This document shows, one piece after another, positions 20,745 to 26,858 of a stretch of 33,162 nt of DNA (position 1 is the first letter of the stretch; every line of letters starts with the position of its first letter). The notes under the pieces are model-generated. The model was not told the origin of the DNA and did not search any database. It saw only the letters and a list, made by a program, of their open reading frames with translations. A program made the position numbers and the translations under genes. Source of the stretch: Actinomycetota bacterium (GTDB lineage: Bacteria > Actinomycetota > Thermoleophilia > Solirubrobacterales > 70-9); assembly GCA_005885405.1 (NCBI GenBank), contig VAYN01000009.1, forward strand, positions 1 through 33,162, given 5' to 3'.

Positions 20745-21137
20745 ATGGCTGACCCGGTCCGCGAGTTCGTCCGCGCCTTCAACGAGCGCGACTTGGATGC
20801 GTTTGTCGCCGTCCTCGACCCGGAGGTCGAGCTGCACGCGAGCAGGGGGCTGCGGAAGGGAATCGAGGCAGCGCGGGTGTGGGCGACGCGGGCGCCGGGG
20901 GGCGTTCAGCAGACGATCGAGCTGGAGGACCTCTATGAGGACGGGACCGAGGGAGGCGGCGGCCGGGCGGTGGCGCTGATCCTGCGGCGCTGGCACTGGG
21001 AGGAAGACGAAAGCATCGCCGGCATCGACTTCATGGCCTGGGCCTTCGAGCTCCGCGACCGCAAGATCCTCAGCTGGCGGCCCTACGAGAACCGGGAAGA
21101 GGCGCTGCGCGACTTCCATTTTGCTCGACCCTCGTAG
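20745..21137 (+). CDS. SnoaL-like / NTF2-fold protein of unknown substrate
   Basis: 130 residues with the compact alpha+beta cone typical of SnoaL-like proteins: VREFVRAFNERDLDAFVAVLDPEVELHASRGLRKGIEAARVWATR at the N-terminus and VALILRRWHWE...FMAWAFELRDRKILSWRPYENREEALRDF at the end. The family includes isomerases, hydrolases and non-catalytic binding proteins, so no reaction can be assigned. It starts 6 bases after secA and is probably co-transcribed with it. About 400 non-coding bases follow. Confidence 0.75.
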   Translation: MADPVREFVRAFNERDLDAFVAVLDPEVELHASRGLRKGIEAARVWATRAPGGVQQTIELEDLYEDGTEGGGGRAVALILRRWHWEEDESIAGIDFMAWAFELRDRKILSWRPYENREEALRDFHFARPS

Positions 21138-21141
21138 TTGG

Positions 21142-21262
21142 GGAGGGCGTCGGTGGGGGTCCCCTGGGCGCAGCTCGGCGGGTCGGCGTTCTGTCGCTGG
21201 CGCCCGATCGTGGCTGGCCCGCCTCGTGCTAAGTGCCCAGGAGACCCCCACCGACACCCTCC
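21142..21262. repeat. REPIN-like inverted repeat element 2
   Basis: Arms of 28 bases (21142-21169 and 21235-21262) match inverted at 26 of 28 positions; the spacer is 65 bases. The outer end of the match is exactly GGAG (21142-21145) on the left and CTCC (21259-21262) on the right, and similarity stops beyond it. Each arm contains a GGGGGTCCCC palindrome. The two mismatches would be G-U pairs in an RNA read from the minus strand. It starts 4 bases after the SnoaL-like stop codon. Confidence 0.75.
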
Positions 21263-21293
21263 AGCGAGCGAGCTCCGGCAACTCACTATTCAC

Positions 21294-21338
21294 CGAGTCC
21301 GCGAAAACCATCCCTCAAGAGCCGTTCTCGCGGACTCG
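21294..21338. repeat. Hairpin between the two REPIN-like elements upstream of prfB
   Basis: Arms CGAGTCCGCGAAAAC (21294-21308) and GTTCTCGCGGACTCG (21324-21338) pair at 14 of 15 positions around a 15-base loop. The single mismatch is a G-U pair if transcribed from the minus strand. No U-tract is adjacent on either strand. Function unknown; it sits in the 399-base non-coding stretch before prfB. Confidence 0.6.
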
Positions 21339-21368
21339 ATGAAAAATGAATCTTCAAGACTGTCGCCT

Positions 21369-21486
21369 GGAGGGAGGGGTGTCCCCCCTGGCCGACCGGC
21401 GTCCTGTTCCTCGCCCTATCCACTGCAGAGAGATGCGACGCGCGGGCGAGGAACCCAGGGAGGTCAGGGGGGACACCCCTCCCTCC
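21369..21486. repeat. REPIN-like inverted repeat element 3
   Basis: Perfect 22-base inverted arms (21369-21390 and 21465-21486) start at GGAG and end at CTCC; similarity stops immediately outside. A second perfect 11-base inverted pair lies inside (GTTCCTCGCCC at 21406-21416 and GGGCGAGGAAC at 21444-21454), so the element can fold into one long two-part stem. The arm core GGGGTGTCCCC is itself palindromic. It lies just upstream of the prfB promoter region. Confidence 0.78.
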
Positions 21487-21524
21487 TTACCGAACACGGT
21501 CGGCAGTAGAGAACGTCCCTGCAA

Positions 21525-21530
21525 TACCCT
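21525..21530 (+). promoter_or_regulatory. Putative -10 element of a leaderless prfB transcript
   Basis: TACCCT (TANNNT) is followed by exactly 6 bases and then the ATG at 21537. No Shine-Dalgarno sequence is present before the ATG. The arrangement is the same as at secA and nadC. It also supports 21537 as the true start, ahead of the frameshift. Confidence 0.5.
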
Positions 21531-21536
21531 GTCCCA

Positions 21537-22656
21537 ATGGCCGACGCCGCGCAGAGCCAACCCGTAGCGCCCCGCCTGGCCTCCGTCCGGGAGCAGCTGT
21601 CCCTGCTCTCGGACTACCTTTGACCCGGCTGGGCTAGAGGCAGAAGCAGCGCTGCTGGAGGAGGAGATGGGCCGTCCCGGCTTCTGGGACGACCAGGACA
21701 CCGCCGCGCGCACCTCCGCCGCCCACGCCCGCGCTCAGCGGCGGCTGGAGACGTTCCGCGGGCTCGAGCGTGACGTCGCCGATCTCGATGACCTCGCCGA
21801 GATGGCAGCCGAGGACGAGGAAATGGCCACCGAGCTGGACTCGCAGCTGGCCTCGGTCGAGCGCCGGCTGGCCGAGCTCGAGGAGGCGCGTCTGTTCAGT
21901 GGCGAGTACGACAGCGGCGACGCCGTCGTCACCGTCCACGCCGGCGCCGGCGGTACCGACTCCCAGGACTGGGCCGAGATCCTCCTGCGGATGTACCTGC
22001 GCTGGGCCGAACGCCGCGGCTTCGGAGTCGAGATGGTCGAGGCTTCGCCGGGGGAGGAGGCGGGGCTCAAGTCCGCCACCTTCATCGCCCGCGGCGAGAA
22101 CGCCTACGGGCTCTTCGCCGCCGAGCGCGGCGTCCATCGACTGGTGCGGATCTCGCCCTTCGACTCCTCCGCCCGCCGCCACACCAGCTTCGCCCAGGTC
22201 GATGTCGGCCCGGTGGTCGAGGACAGCGTCGAGGTGGAGATCGACGAGGGCGACCTGCGGATCGACACTTACCGCGCCTCTGGCGCCGGCGGCCAGCACG
22301 TCAACAAGACCGACTCCGCGGTCCGCATCACCCACCTTCCCACCAACGTCGTCGTCCAGTGCCAGAACGAGCGCTCGCAGACGCAGAACAAGGCGGTCGC
22401 GATGCAGCTGCTGCGCTCGAAGCTGATCGAGCTGGAGGAGCGCAAACGTTCCGAAGAGCTGGCCAAGGCGCGGGGCGAGGTCAAAGACGTCGCCTGGGGC
22501 TCGCAGATCCGCAGCTACGTGCTGCACCCCTACACGATGGTCAAGGACCACCGCACCGAGCACGAGGTCGGCGACGTGCAGCGGGTCCTCGACGGCGACA
22601 TCGACGAGTTCATCCGCGACTACCTGAATAAGACCGCGGCGGCCTCGGCCAACTAA
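21537..22656 (+). CDS. prfB: Peptide chain release factor 2, expressed by programmed +1 frameshift
   Basis: The first frame runs from ATG 21537 through 28 codons ending SLLSDYL, then an in-frame TGA at 21621-21623. A +1 shift at CTT-TGA-C continues at GAC 21622 to the TAA at 22654-22656, giving 28 + 344 = 372 residues, close to E. coli RF2 (365). In the shifted product the peptide-anticodon motif SPF is at 206-208 and the catalytic GGQ at 251-253, almost the same numbers as in E. coli. That supports the shift and the upstream start. SPF marks RF2, which reads UGA and UAA. Starting instead at 21667 would remove the first 43 residues. The stop overlaps the next ATG (TAATG). Confidence 0.95.
21615..21624 (+). 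promoter_or_regulatory. prfB +1 frameshift site (autoregulatory)
   Basis: TAC-CTT-TGA-C: the canonical slippery codon CUU, the stop UGA and the following C are all present. RF2 scarcity lets the ribosome slip from CUU to UUU, so RF2 controls its own synthesis. The E. coli stimulatory sequence AGGGGG three bases upstream is replaced by TCGGAC, so a strong internal Shine-Dalgarno is absent. Confidence 0.9.
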
Positions 22657-23303
22657 TGGCCCCGCTCTTCCAGGCAGAACGGGCGGCGGCCGACGAGCCG
22701 GAGGGGCTGCTGGTCCTCCACCACGGTCGCGGCACCGACGAGCGCGACCTCCTCGGGCTGGCCGATCTTCTCGACCCGGAGCGGCGGCTGCGGGTGGTGA
22801 CGCCGCGGGCGCCGCTGCAGCTGCCCGGCTCGCCGGGCTACCACTGGTACCTGGTGCCGCGGGTCGGCTACCCGGATCCGGAGAGCTTCGCCGCGGCGCG
22901 GGCTGCCCTGGCCGAGCTGCACGACGGACTCTGGGAGGAGAGCGGGATCGGCCCCGAGCGCACCGTCCTCGCCGGCTTCTCGATGGGCGCGGTGATGAGC
23001 TACACGATGGGGCTGAGCGCCGATCGCCCCGCCGTCGCCGGCATCCTCGCCTTCAGCGGCTTCATCCCGACCGTGGAGGGATGGGAGCCGGCGCTCGCCG
23101 ACCGCAGTCAGACCCCAGTCTTCATCAGTCACGGGCGTCGCGATCCGGTGATCGGGATCGAGTTCGCCGAGCGCGCCCGTCAGCTACTCGCCGGCGGTGG
23201 CCTCGACGTCACCTACCGTGAGTCTGACCTCGGCCACCAGATCGACCCCGCCCACCTGCGTGATGCGGGCGCTTGGCTCGGCGAGGCGCTCCCTCGAGGT
23301 TGA
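22656..23303 (+). CDS. Alpha/beta hydrolase, phospholipase/carboxylesterase type
   Basis: 215 residues of the dienelactone-hydrolase-like / carboxylesterase (YpfH-EstB) family. The nucleophile Ser109 is in GFSMG (107-111), Asp163 in SHGRRDP, and His194 in LGHQI complete the triad. LHHGRGTDERDLLGLADLL is the oxyanion-side signature. No signal peptide is seen, so it is cytoplasmic. Natural substrate unknown. Translation is coupled to prfB by a one-base overlap. Its 3' end overlaps a convergent minus-strand gene by 95 bases. Confidence 0.85.
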   Translation: MAPLFQAERAAADEPEGLLVLHHGRGTDERDLLGLADLLDPERRLRVVTPRAPLQLPGSPGYHWYLVPRVGYPDPESFAAARAALAELHDGLWEESGIGPERTVLAGFSMGAVMSYTMGLSADRPAVAGILAFSGFIPTVEGWEPALADRSQTPVFISHGRRDPVIGIEFAERARQLLAGGGLDVTYRESDLGHQIDPAHLRDAGAWLGEALPRG

Positions 23304-23862
23304 GGCGGCAGTAGCGCGGGGTGTTGACCGCCTGTAGCTCGACGACGAATTCGCGGGCGCCCAGCGCTCGCTCCATCTGCTTCTCGCCGAGGACGAAGTT
23401 GTCGCGGTAGATGCCGGAACGGCGGAAGTGGGTGTGCTCGGAGCCGAGGTGGAGGCCACCGCGGGAGCCGCGGAGTCGGGCGTCGATTGCGACCGAGACG
23501 GGCGACGCGGCTTCGTAGTGGATGATCAGCTCGACGGTGCGACTGCCCGGTCGCGCGGCTAGTTTCGCCGTGGCGTCTTCGACGACGCAGCGTTCAGATT
23601 CTTCTTCTTCCCGTTCTTCGGCGGCGATTTCAGCGCAGAGGGCGACGTCTTCTGAGTCTTCGATCTCGCACTCTTCGGAGCCGTCTTCGTTTTCGGATTC
23701 GTCTTCGTCGCCGGAGTCCGCTTCGTCAGCGTCTTCGCTGGCCGTTTCGGGGGCCGCGAGGATGTTCGGCAGGGTCAGCGCCTGTGCCGGCGCCGCGCAG
23801 GCGAGGAGCGCGAGGAGGACTAGAAGCAAGGAGAGGGGGACCTTCCGCATCCCGCCTCTCAT
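23209..23862 (-). CDS. Secreted acidic protein of unknown function
   Basis: 217 residues. A signal peptide is clear (MRKVPLSLLLVLLALLACAAPAQA, start either at residue 1 or at Met5, cleavage after AQA). A highly acidic stretch rich in Glu, Asp and Ser follows (about residues 36-92), with Cys residues in EECEIE, ALCAE and ERCVVE. A beta-rich domain follows (RTVELIIHYEAASPVSVAIDARLRG...FVVELQAVNTPRYCRLNLEG). I do not recognise the family. The last ~30 residues are low-complexity and lie antisense to the esterase 3' end, so they may not be conserved. It is the third gene after the ECF sigma factor and ogt. Confidence 0.65.
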   Translation of the reverse strand: MRGGMRKVPLSLLLVLLALLACAAPAQALTLPNILAAPETASEDADEADSGDEDESENEDGSEECEIEDSEDVALCAEIAAEEREEEESERCVVEDATAKLAARPGSRTVELIIHYEAASPVSVAIDARLRGSRGGLHLGSEHTHFRRSGIYRDNFVLGEKQMERALGAREFVVELQAVNTPRYCRLNLEGAPRRAKRPHHAGGRGRSGGRGQTHGR

Positions 23863-23863
23863 C

Positions 23864-23882
23864 GGAGGATCTCGGGTCCTCC
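23864..23882 (-). promoter_or_regulatory. Hairpin that can mask the ribosome-binding site of the secreted protein gene
   Basis: On the minus strand GGAGGA, loop CCCGAGA, TCCTCC forms a perfect six-pair stem directly after the ogt stop codon. The GGAGG half is the Shine-Dalgarno-like sequence, but it is about 15 bases before the first ATG (23860-23862). Met5 has its own AGAGGCGGG-ATG site. The hairpin may set which start is used or couple translation to ogt. Confidence 0.4.
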
Positions 23883-23883
23883 T

Positions 23884-24465
23884 TTAGGTCTTGGAGCGTC
23901 CGTCCAGCACGCCCTCGAGCTCCAGCAGCCCCTGCTTCATCGGCAGCCCGCCGCCATAGCCACCGAGGGCGCCACCGGTCCGCAGGACGCGGTGGCAGGG
24001 GACGACGAGCGGGATCGGGTTGCTGCCGCAGGCGGTGCCGGCGGCGCGGACCGCCCGCTCGTTGCCGGCTCTGCGGGCCATCTCCGTGTAGCTGCGGGTC
24101 TGGCCATAGGGAATGCGGTTGATTGCGCGCAGTACCCGCTGGCGGAAGCCGCCGCTTAGCTGCCAGTCGAGCGGTAGGTCGAAGCGGTCGAGCTTGCCCT
24201 CGAAGTAGAGGTCGAGCTCGCGGCGGACCTCGTCCAGCTGCGCCGGCGCCTCCAGCACCCGTGGTGAGACGCGGTCGGCGAGGTCGACCAGAAGCCCGTC
24301 TTGGTCCTGGTTGGGGAGGCCGACCCGGACCAGCCCACGCTTCGTCTGCGCCAGCAGCAGCGGCCCGAAGGGGGAATCGGCGGTGGTGTAGGCGACGTCG
24401 AGCAGTCCCTCCTCCGCGGCCCGGGCCTTCAGTCGGTCAATTGCGCTGTTGGTCGCGGTCTTCAT
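23884..24465 (-). CDS. ogt: Methylated-DNA--protein-cysteine methyltransferase (O6-alkylguanine repair)
   Basis: 193 residues from the ATG at 24463-24465, which follows a good AAAGGAG site and overlaps the sigma factor stop (ATGA). An upstream in-frame extension would run only through the sigma factor gene and is not used. The active site is IPLVVPCHRV with acceptor Cys157; the helix-turn-helix (RIPYGQTRSYTEMARRAGNERAVRAAGTACGSNP) binds DNA and flips the base. The N-terminal domain is of the Ogt type without an Ada regulatory module. It removes alkyl groups from O6-guanine in a suicide reaction. It is co-transcribed with an ECF sigma factor gene. Confidence 0.93.
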   Translation of the reverse strand: MKTATNSAIDRLKARAAEEGLLDVAYTTADSPFGPLLLAQTKRGLVRVGLPNQDQDGLLVDLADRVSPRVLEAPAQLDEVRRELDLYFEGKLDRFDLPLDWQLSGGFRQRVLRAINRIPYGQTRSYTEMARRAGNERAVRAAGTACGSNPIPLVVPCHRVLRTGGALGGYGGGLPMKQGLLELEGVLDGRSKT

Positions 24466-24929
24466 GCCAGCTCCTTTCGCAGTCGCTTCAGTCCCTCGTG
24501 CAGGTTGCGCCGCGCCGCCTCGGGCGAGCAGCCGAGGGCGGCGCCGATCTCGTTGTGCGGGAGGTCGCTGCCGTAGCGCAGCGCCACCGCCGCCCGCTGC
24601 TTCGGTGGCAGCGCACCGACCGCAGCCCACAGCCTCTCGTCGGGTTCGGAGATGCCGTCCTCGACGGCGACCTCCGCTACCTCGGCCACCGGCACGGGGT
24701 TGCGCCCCCGGGCGCGGTGGTGGTCGATCGCCTTGCGGTGGGCGATCGTCAGCAGCCAGCCGCGCAGGCTGCTCGCGTCGGCGAGCTTCGGGTAGGCCCG
24801 CAGCGCCGCCAGGAAGGTCTCCTGGAAGCAGTCGTCGGCCCCGTCGCGCCCTACGGCCCCCTGCAAAATCGCCATCACGGCAGCGGAATGCTCGTCCAGG
24901 ACGGTTTGAAAGGGCGGCAGCGCGGTCAC
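24462..24929 (-). CDS. ECF-type RNA polymerase sigma factor
   Basis: 155 residues starting at GTG. Sigma region 2 spans about 10-75 (DDCFQETFLAALRAYPKL...SLRGWLLTIAHRKAIDHHRARGR) and region 4 about 100-152 (ALPPKQRAAVALRYGSDLPHNEIGAALGCSPEAARRNLHEGLKRLRKEL), joined by an acidic linker. Extracytoplasmic-function sigma factors usually have an anti-sigma partner beside them. Here no anti-sigma gene is adjacent; instead ogt overlaps the stop codon and a secreted protein gene follows. The gap to nadC (107 bases) holds divergent promoters. Target promoters cannot be read from the window. Confidence 0.9.
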   Translation of the reverse strand: MTALPPFQTVLDEHSAAVMAILQGAVGRDGADDCFQETFLAALRAYPKLADASSLRGWLLTIAHRKAIDHHRARGRNPVPVAEVAEVAVEDGISEPDERLWAAVGALPPKQRAAVALRYGSDLPHNEIGAALGCSPEAARRNLHEGLKRLRKELA

Positions 24930-25024
24930 TCTGTGGGATTAAACGTGGCCGAACAGCGAAACGTGAGATCCCAGAGACCGAACCTGCAATTTGCCACTTC
25001 TGAGGGGGTAAATCGCAACCTCGT

Positions 25025-25030
25025 TAGGCT
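25025..25030 (+). promoter_or_regulatory. Putative -10 element of a leaderless nadC transcript
   Basis: TAGGCT (TANNNT) is followed by exactly 6 bases (GCCGAA) and the nadC ATG at 25037, with no Shine-Dalgarno. Same geometry as secA and prfB. No clear -35. Confidence 0.5.
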
Positions 25031-25036
25031 GCCGAA

Positions 25037-25894
25037 ATGATCGAGCTGGCGGGCGAAATCGAGGAGCTGGTCGGCCGCGCCCTGGCCGAGGACCTCGGCG
25101 AGGGGGACATCACCTCCGAGGCGACGGTGCCCGAGGACGCGCGCGGCCGCGCCCGGATCGTGCAGAAACAGGCCGGTGTCGTCTGCGGCCTCGCCGTCGT
25201 TGCCGAGACGATGCGCCAGTGCGGGGTGGAGGACGTCGACAACCTCGTCGTCGAGGGGCAGTGGCGGGAGGATGTCCCTGCCGAGGTGCTGATTGCCAGT
25301 GGCAGCGCCCGCGCCCTGCTGGCGGCGGAGCGCACTGCGATCAACTTCCTCGGCCACCTCTCCGGAGTGGCGACGCTGACCGCCCGCTATGCCGAGGCTG
25401 TGGTCGGGACCGGGACGACGATCCTCGACACCCGCAAGACGACTCCGGGCCTGCGGATCCTGGAGAAGGCCGCGGTCGCGGCCGGCGGCGGGATCAATCA
25501 CCGGATGGGTCTCTACGACGCGATCCTGATCAAGGAGAACCACATCGCCGCCGCGGGCGGCCTCGCGAAAGCGGTCCACGCCGCCCGCACGGCGCAGCCG
25601 GACAAGGCGATCGAGGTCGAGGTCCGAAACCTCGACGAGGCCGCCTACGCGCTCGGCATGGGCGTCGACCGCCTCCTTCTCGACAACATGAGCCCCCCGC
25701 TGCTGCGCGAAGCCGTCGCCCTCCGCGACGAGAACGCCGGCGGTGCCGACGGCGTCTCCCTCGAGGCCTCCGGTGGCGTCACCCTGGAGAACGTCCGCGA
25801 GATCGCTGAGACGGGGGTGGAGTTCATCTCGGTCGGTGCGCTGACGCACTCGGCCGCGACGCTCGACTTCTCGATGCTGCTCGAATTGTCTTAG
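25037..25894 (+). CDS. nadC: Nicotinate-nucleotide pyrophosphorylase (quinolinate phosphoribosyltransferase)
   Basis: 285 residues. It converts quinolinate and PRPP to nicotinate mononucleotide, CO2 and PPi in de novo NAD synthesis. Visible substrate-binding residues: ER at 98-99, DTRKTTPGLR at 131-140, Lys144, HR at 155-156 and KENH at 166-169. The C-terminal SVGALTHSA loop binds phosphate. nadA lies about 1 kb downstream in the same direction; nadB is not in the window. The 3' end is 4 bases from the convergent glycosylase gene. Confidence 0.96.
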   Translation: MIELAGEIEELVGRALAEDLGEGDITSEATVPEDARGRARIVQKQAGVVCGLAVVAETMRQCGVEDVDNLVVEGQWREDVPAEVLIASGSARALLAAERTAINFLGHLSGVATLTARYAEAVVGTGTTILDTRKTTPGLRILEKAAVAAGGGINHRMGLYDAILIKENHIAAAGGLAKAVHAARTAQPDKAIEVEVRNLDEAAYALGMGVDRLLLDNMSPPLLREAVALRDENAGGADGVSLEASGGVTLENVREIAETGVEFISVGALTHSAATLDFSMLLELS

Positions 25895-25898
25895 CGCC

Positions 25899-26744
25899 CT
25901 ACTTCAAAAGTTTCGAAAGCCGGCGGTCTTTGAGGATGCGGCCGCCCGTCTGCTCTTGCGGGCAGTAGTTGGTCTGGTGTTCGGAGAAGTAGACGGCCTC
26001 GATCGTGGTTCCGCAGCGGGGACAGGGCTCGCCCTCGTGTTTGTGGATCCTGAGTGGCTTCTCGACCTTCTCCGGGACCTCGGGGCCGATCGTCTCCTCG
26101 TAGTGGTCGATTGCGTCGCCAAGGACGTGGAAGGCCGCGTGGAGGCGCTCGATCTCCCCGGTGTCGAGTTCCGCGCCTTTCTTGAACGGCGAGAGTTTGG
26201 CCTCCCAGAGGATCTCGTCGACCCAGGAGCGGCCGATTCCGGCGATGTCGCGTTGATGACGCAGCAGCGGGTGCAGGTGGCGCGGCTGGTCGAGGGCCGC
26301 CGCGAACTCCTCGAGTGGGGGAGGGGGCCAGGCCTCGGGGCCGAGGCTCGCGACCATCTCGTCTTCGGCGACGGCGTCAACCGGCAGCAGCTTCGCCCAG
26401 GCGCGCTGCTTGGTCCCGAACTCGCGCAGGCGCAGCTCGCGGCCGTCGCTGAGCCGGATCAGGACCCGCGAGGCTTTGTCTTTGAGCGAGGCGCGTTTGT
26501 CGAGGACGCGGAGCCGTCCCGCCGACATCAGGTGGATCAGCAGCGCCAGGTCGCCGAACTCGACGACGGGCATCTTCCCGATTCGCCGCACCCCCGTCAC
26601 CTCGCGGCCGACCAGCGCTTCCAGTGGCGGGTCGAAGGTCTTCATCACGTTCATCCCCGGCGCCAGCGCCGATTCGACCTCGGCGCCGCGGATGGCGCTG
26701 TCGAGGCGGCGGGCGACGATCTCTACCTCCGGCAGCTCGGGCAT
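25899..26744 (-). CDS. Fpg/Nei-family DNA glycosylase with altered zinc finger
   Basis: 281 residues. The N-terminus PELPEVE supplies the catalytic Pro (after Met removal) and Glu; Lys57 in RRIGKMP is the conserved beta-hairpin lysine. The helix-two-turn-helix region (GIGRSWVDEILWEAKLSPFKKGAELD) is typical. The C-terminal finger has Cys241, Cys244 and Cys261, but the fourth position, in YCPQEQTGGR, is Glu264 instead of Cys; the conserved Arg269 of TGGR remains. It should excise oxidised bases such as 8-oxoguanine or formamidopyrimidines; Fpg versus Nei specificity is undecided. It is inserted, in reverse, between nadC and nadA. Confidence 0.9.
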   Translation of the reverse strand: MPELPEVEIVARRLDSAIRGAEVESALAPGMNVMKTFDPPLEALVGREVTGVRRIGKMPVVEFGDLALLIHLMSAGRLRVLDKRASLKDKASRVLIRLSDGRELRLREFGTKQRAWAKLLPVDAVAEDEMVASLGPEAWPPPPLEEFAAALDQPRHLHPLLRHQRDIAGIGRSWVDEILWEAKLSPFKKGAELDTGEIERLHAAFHVLGDAIDHYEETIGPEVPEKVEKPLRIHKHEGEPCPRCGTTIEAVYFSEHQTNYCPQEQTGGRILKDRRLSKLLK

Positions 26745-26753
26745 CGCCCCGAA

Positions 26754-26759
26754 AGGCTA
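26754..26759 (-). promoter_or_regulatory. Possible -10 element of the glycosylase gene
   Basis: On the minus strand TAGCCT is followed by 9 bases and the ATG at 26744, which would give a leader of only 2 or 3 bases. No Shine-Dalgarno is evident. Weaker case than the three genes with exact 6-base spacing. Confidence 0.3.
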
Positions 26760-26787
26760 CGCACACGGACAGCGCGGCCTGGTCCTC

Positions 26788-26793
26788 TAAACT
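26788..26793 (+). promoter_or_regulatory. Possible -10 element of nadA
   Basis: TAAACT lies 65 bases upstream of the nadA ATG in the divergent gap with the glycosylase gene. It is the best TANNNT in the gap and would give a leader of about 59 bases that carries the AGGAAAGGAAGG ribosome-binding region. No convincing -35 element. Confidence 0.3.
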
Positions 26794-26858
26794 GTCGTTA
26801 CGTCATTCGACCGGTCCGGACCCAGTCCCGCCGGCGAACATCAGGAAAGGAAGGGCTC

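Noticed and set aside
21121-21567. Short plus-strand open frames between the SnoaL-like gene and prfB
   Set aside because: They run through inverted-repeat elements, their translations are unlike any protein, and they have no good start signals. The stretch is better explained as non-coding repeats.
21667-22656. prfB starting at 21667 without a frameshift
   Set aside because: This would lose 43 N-terminal residues that are typical of RF2, ignores the CTT-TGA-C site in the correct frame and the DYL-stop-D context, and lacks a ribosome-binding site that explains the start.
25956-26858. N-terminal extension of nadA by 301 codons
   Set aside because: The extension is antisense to the Fpg/Nei gene; the ATG at 26859 has a strong ribosome-binding site and gives the normal NadA length.
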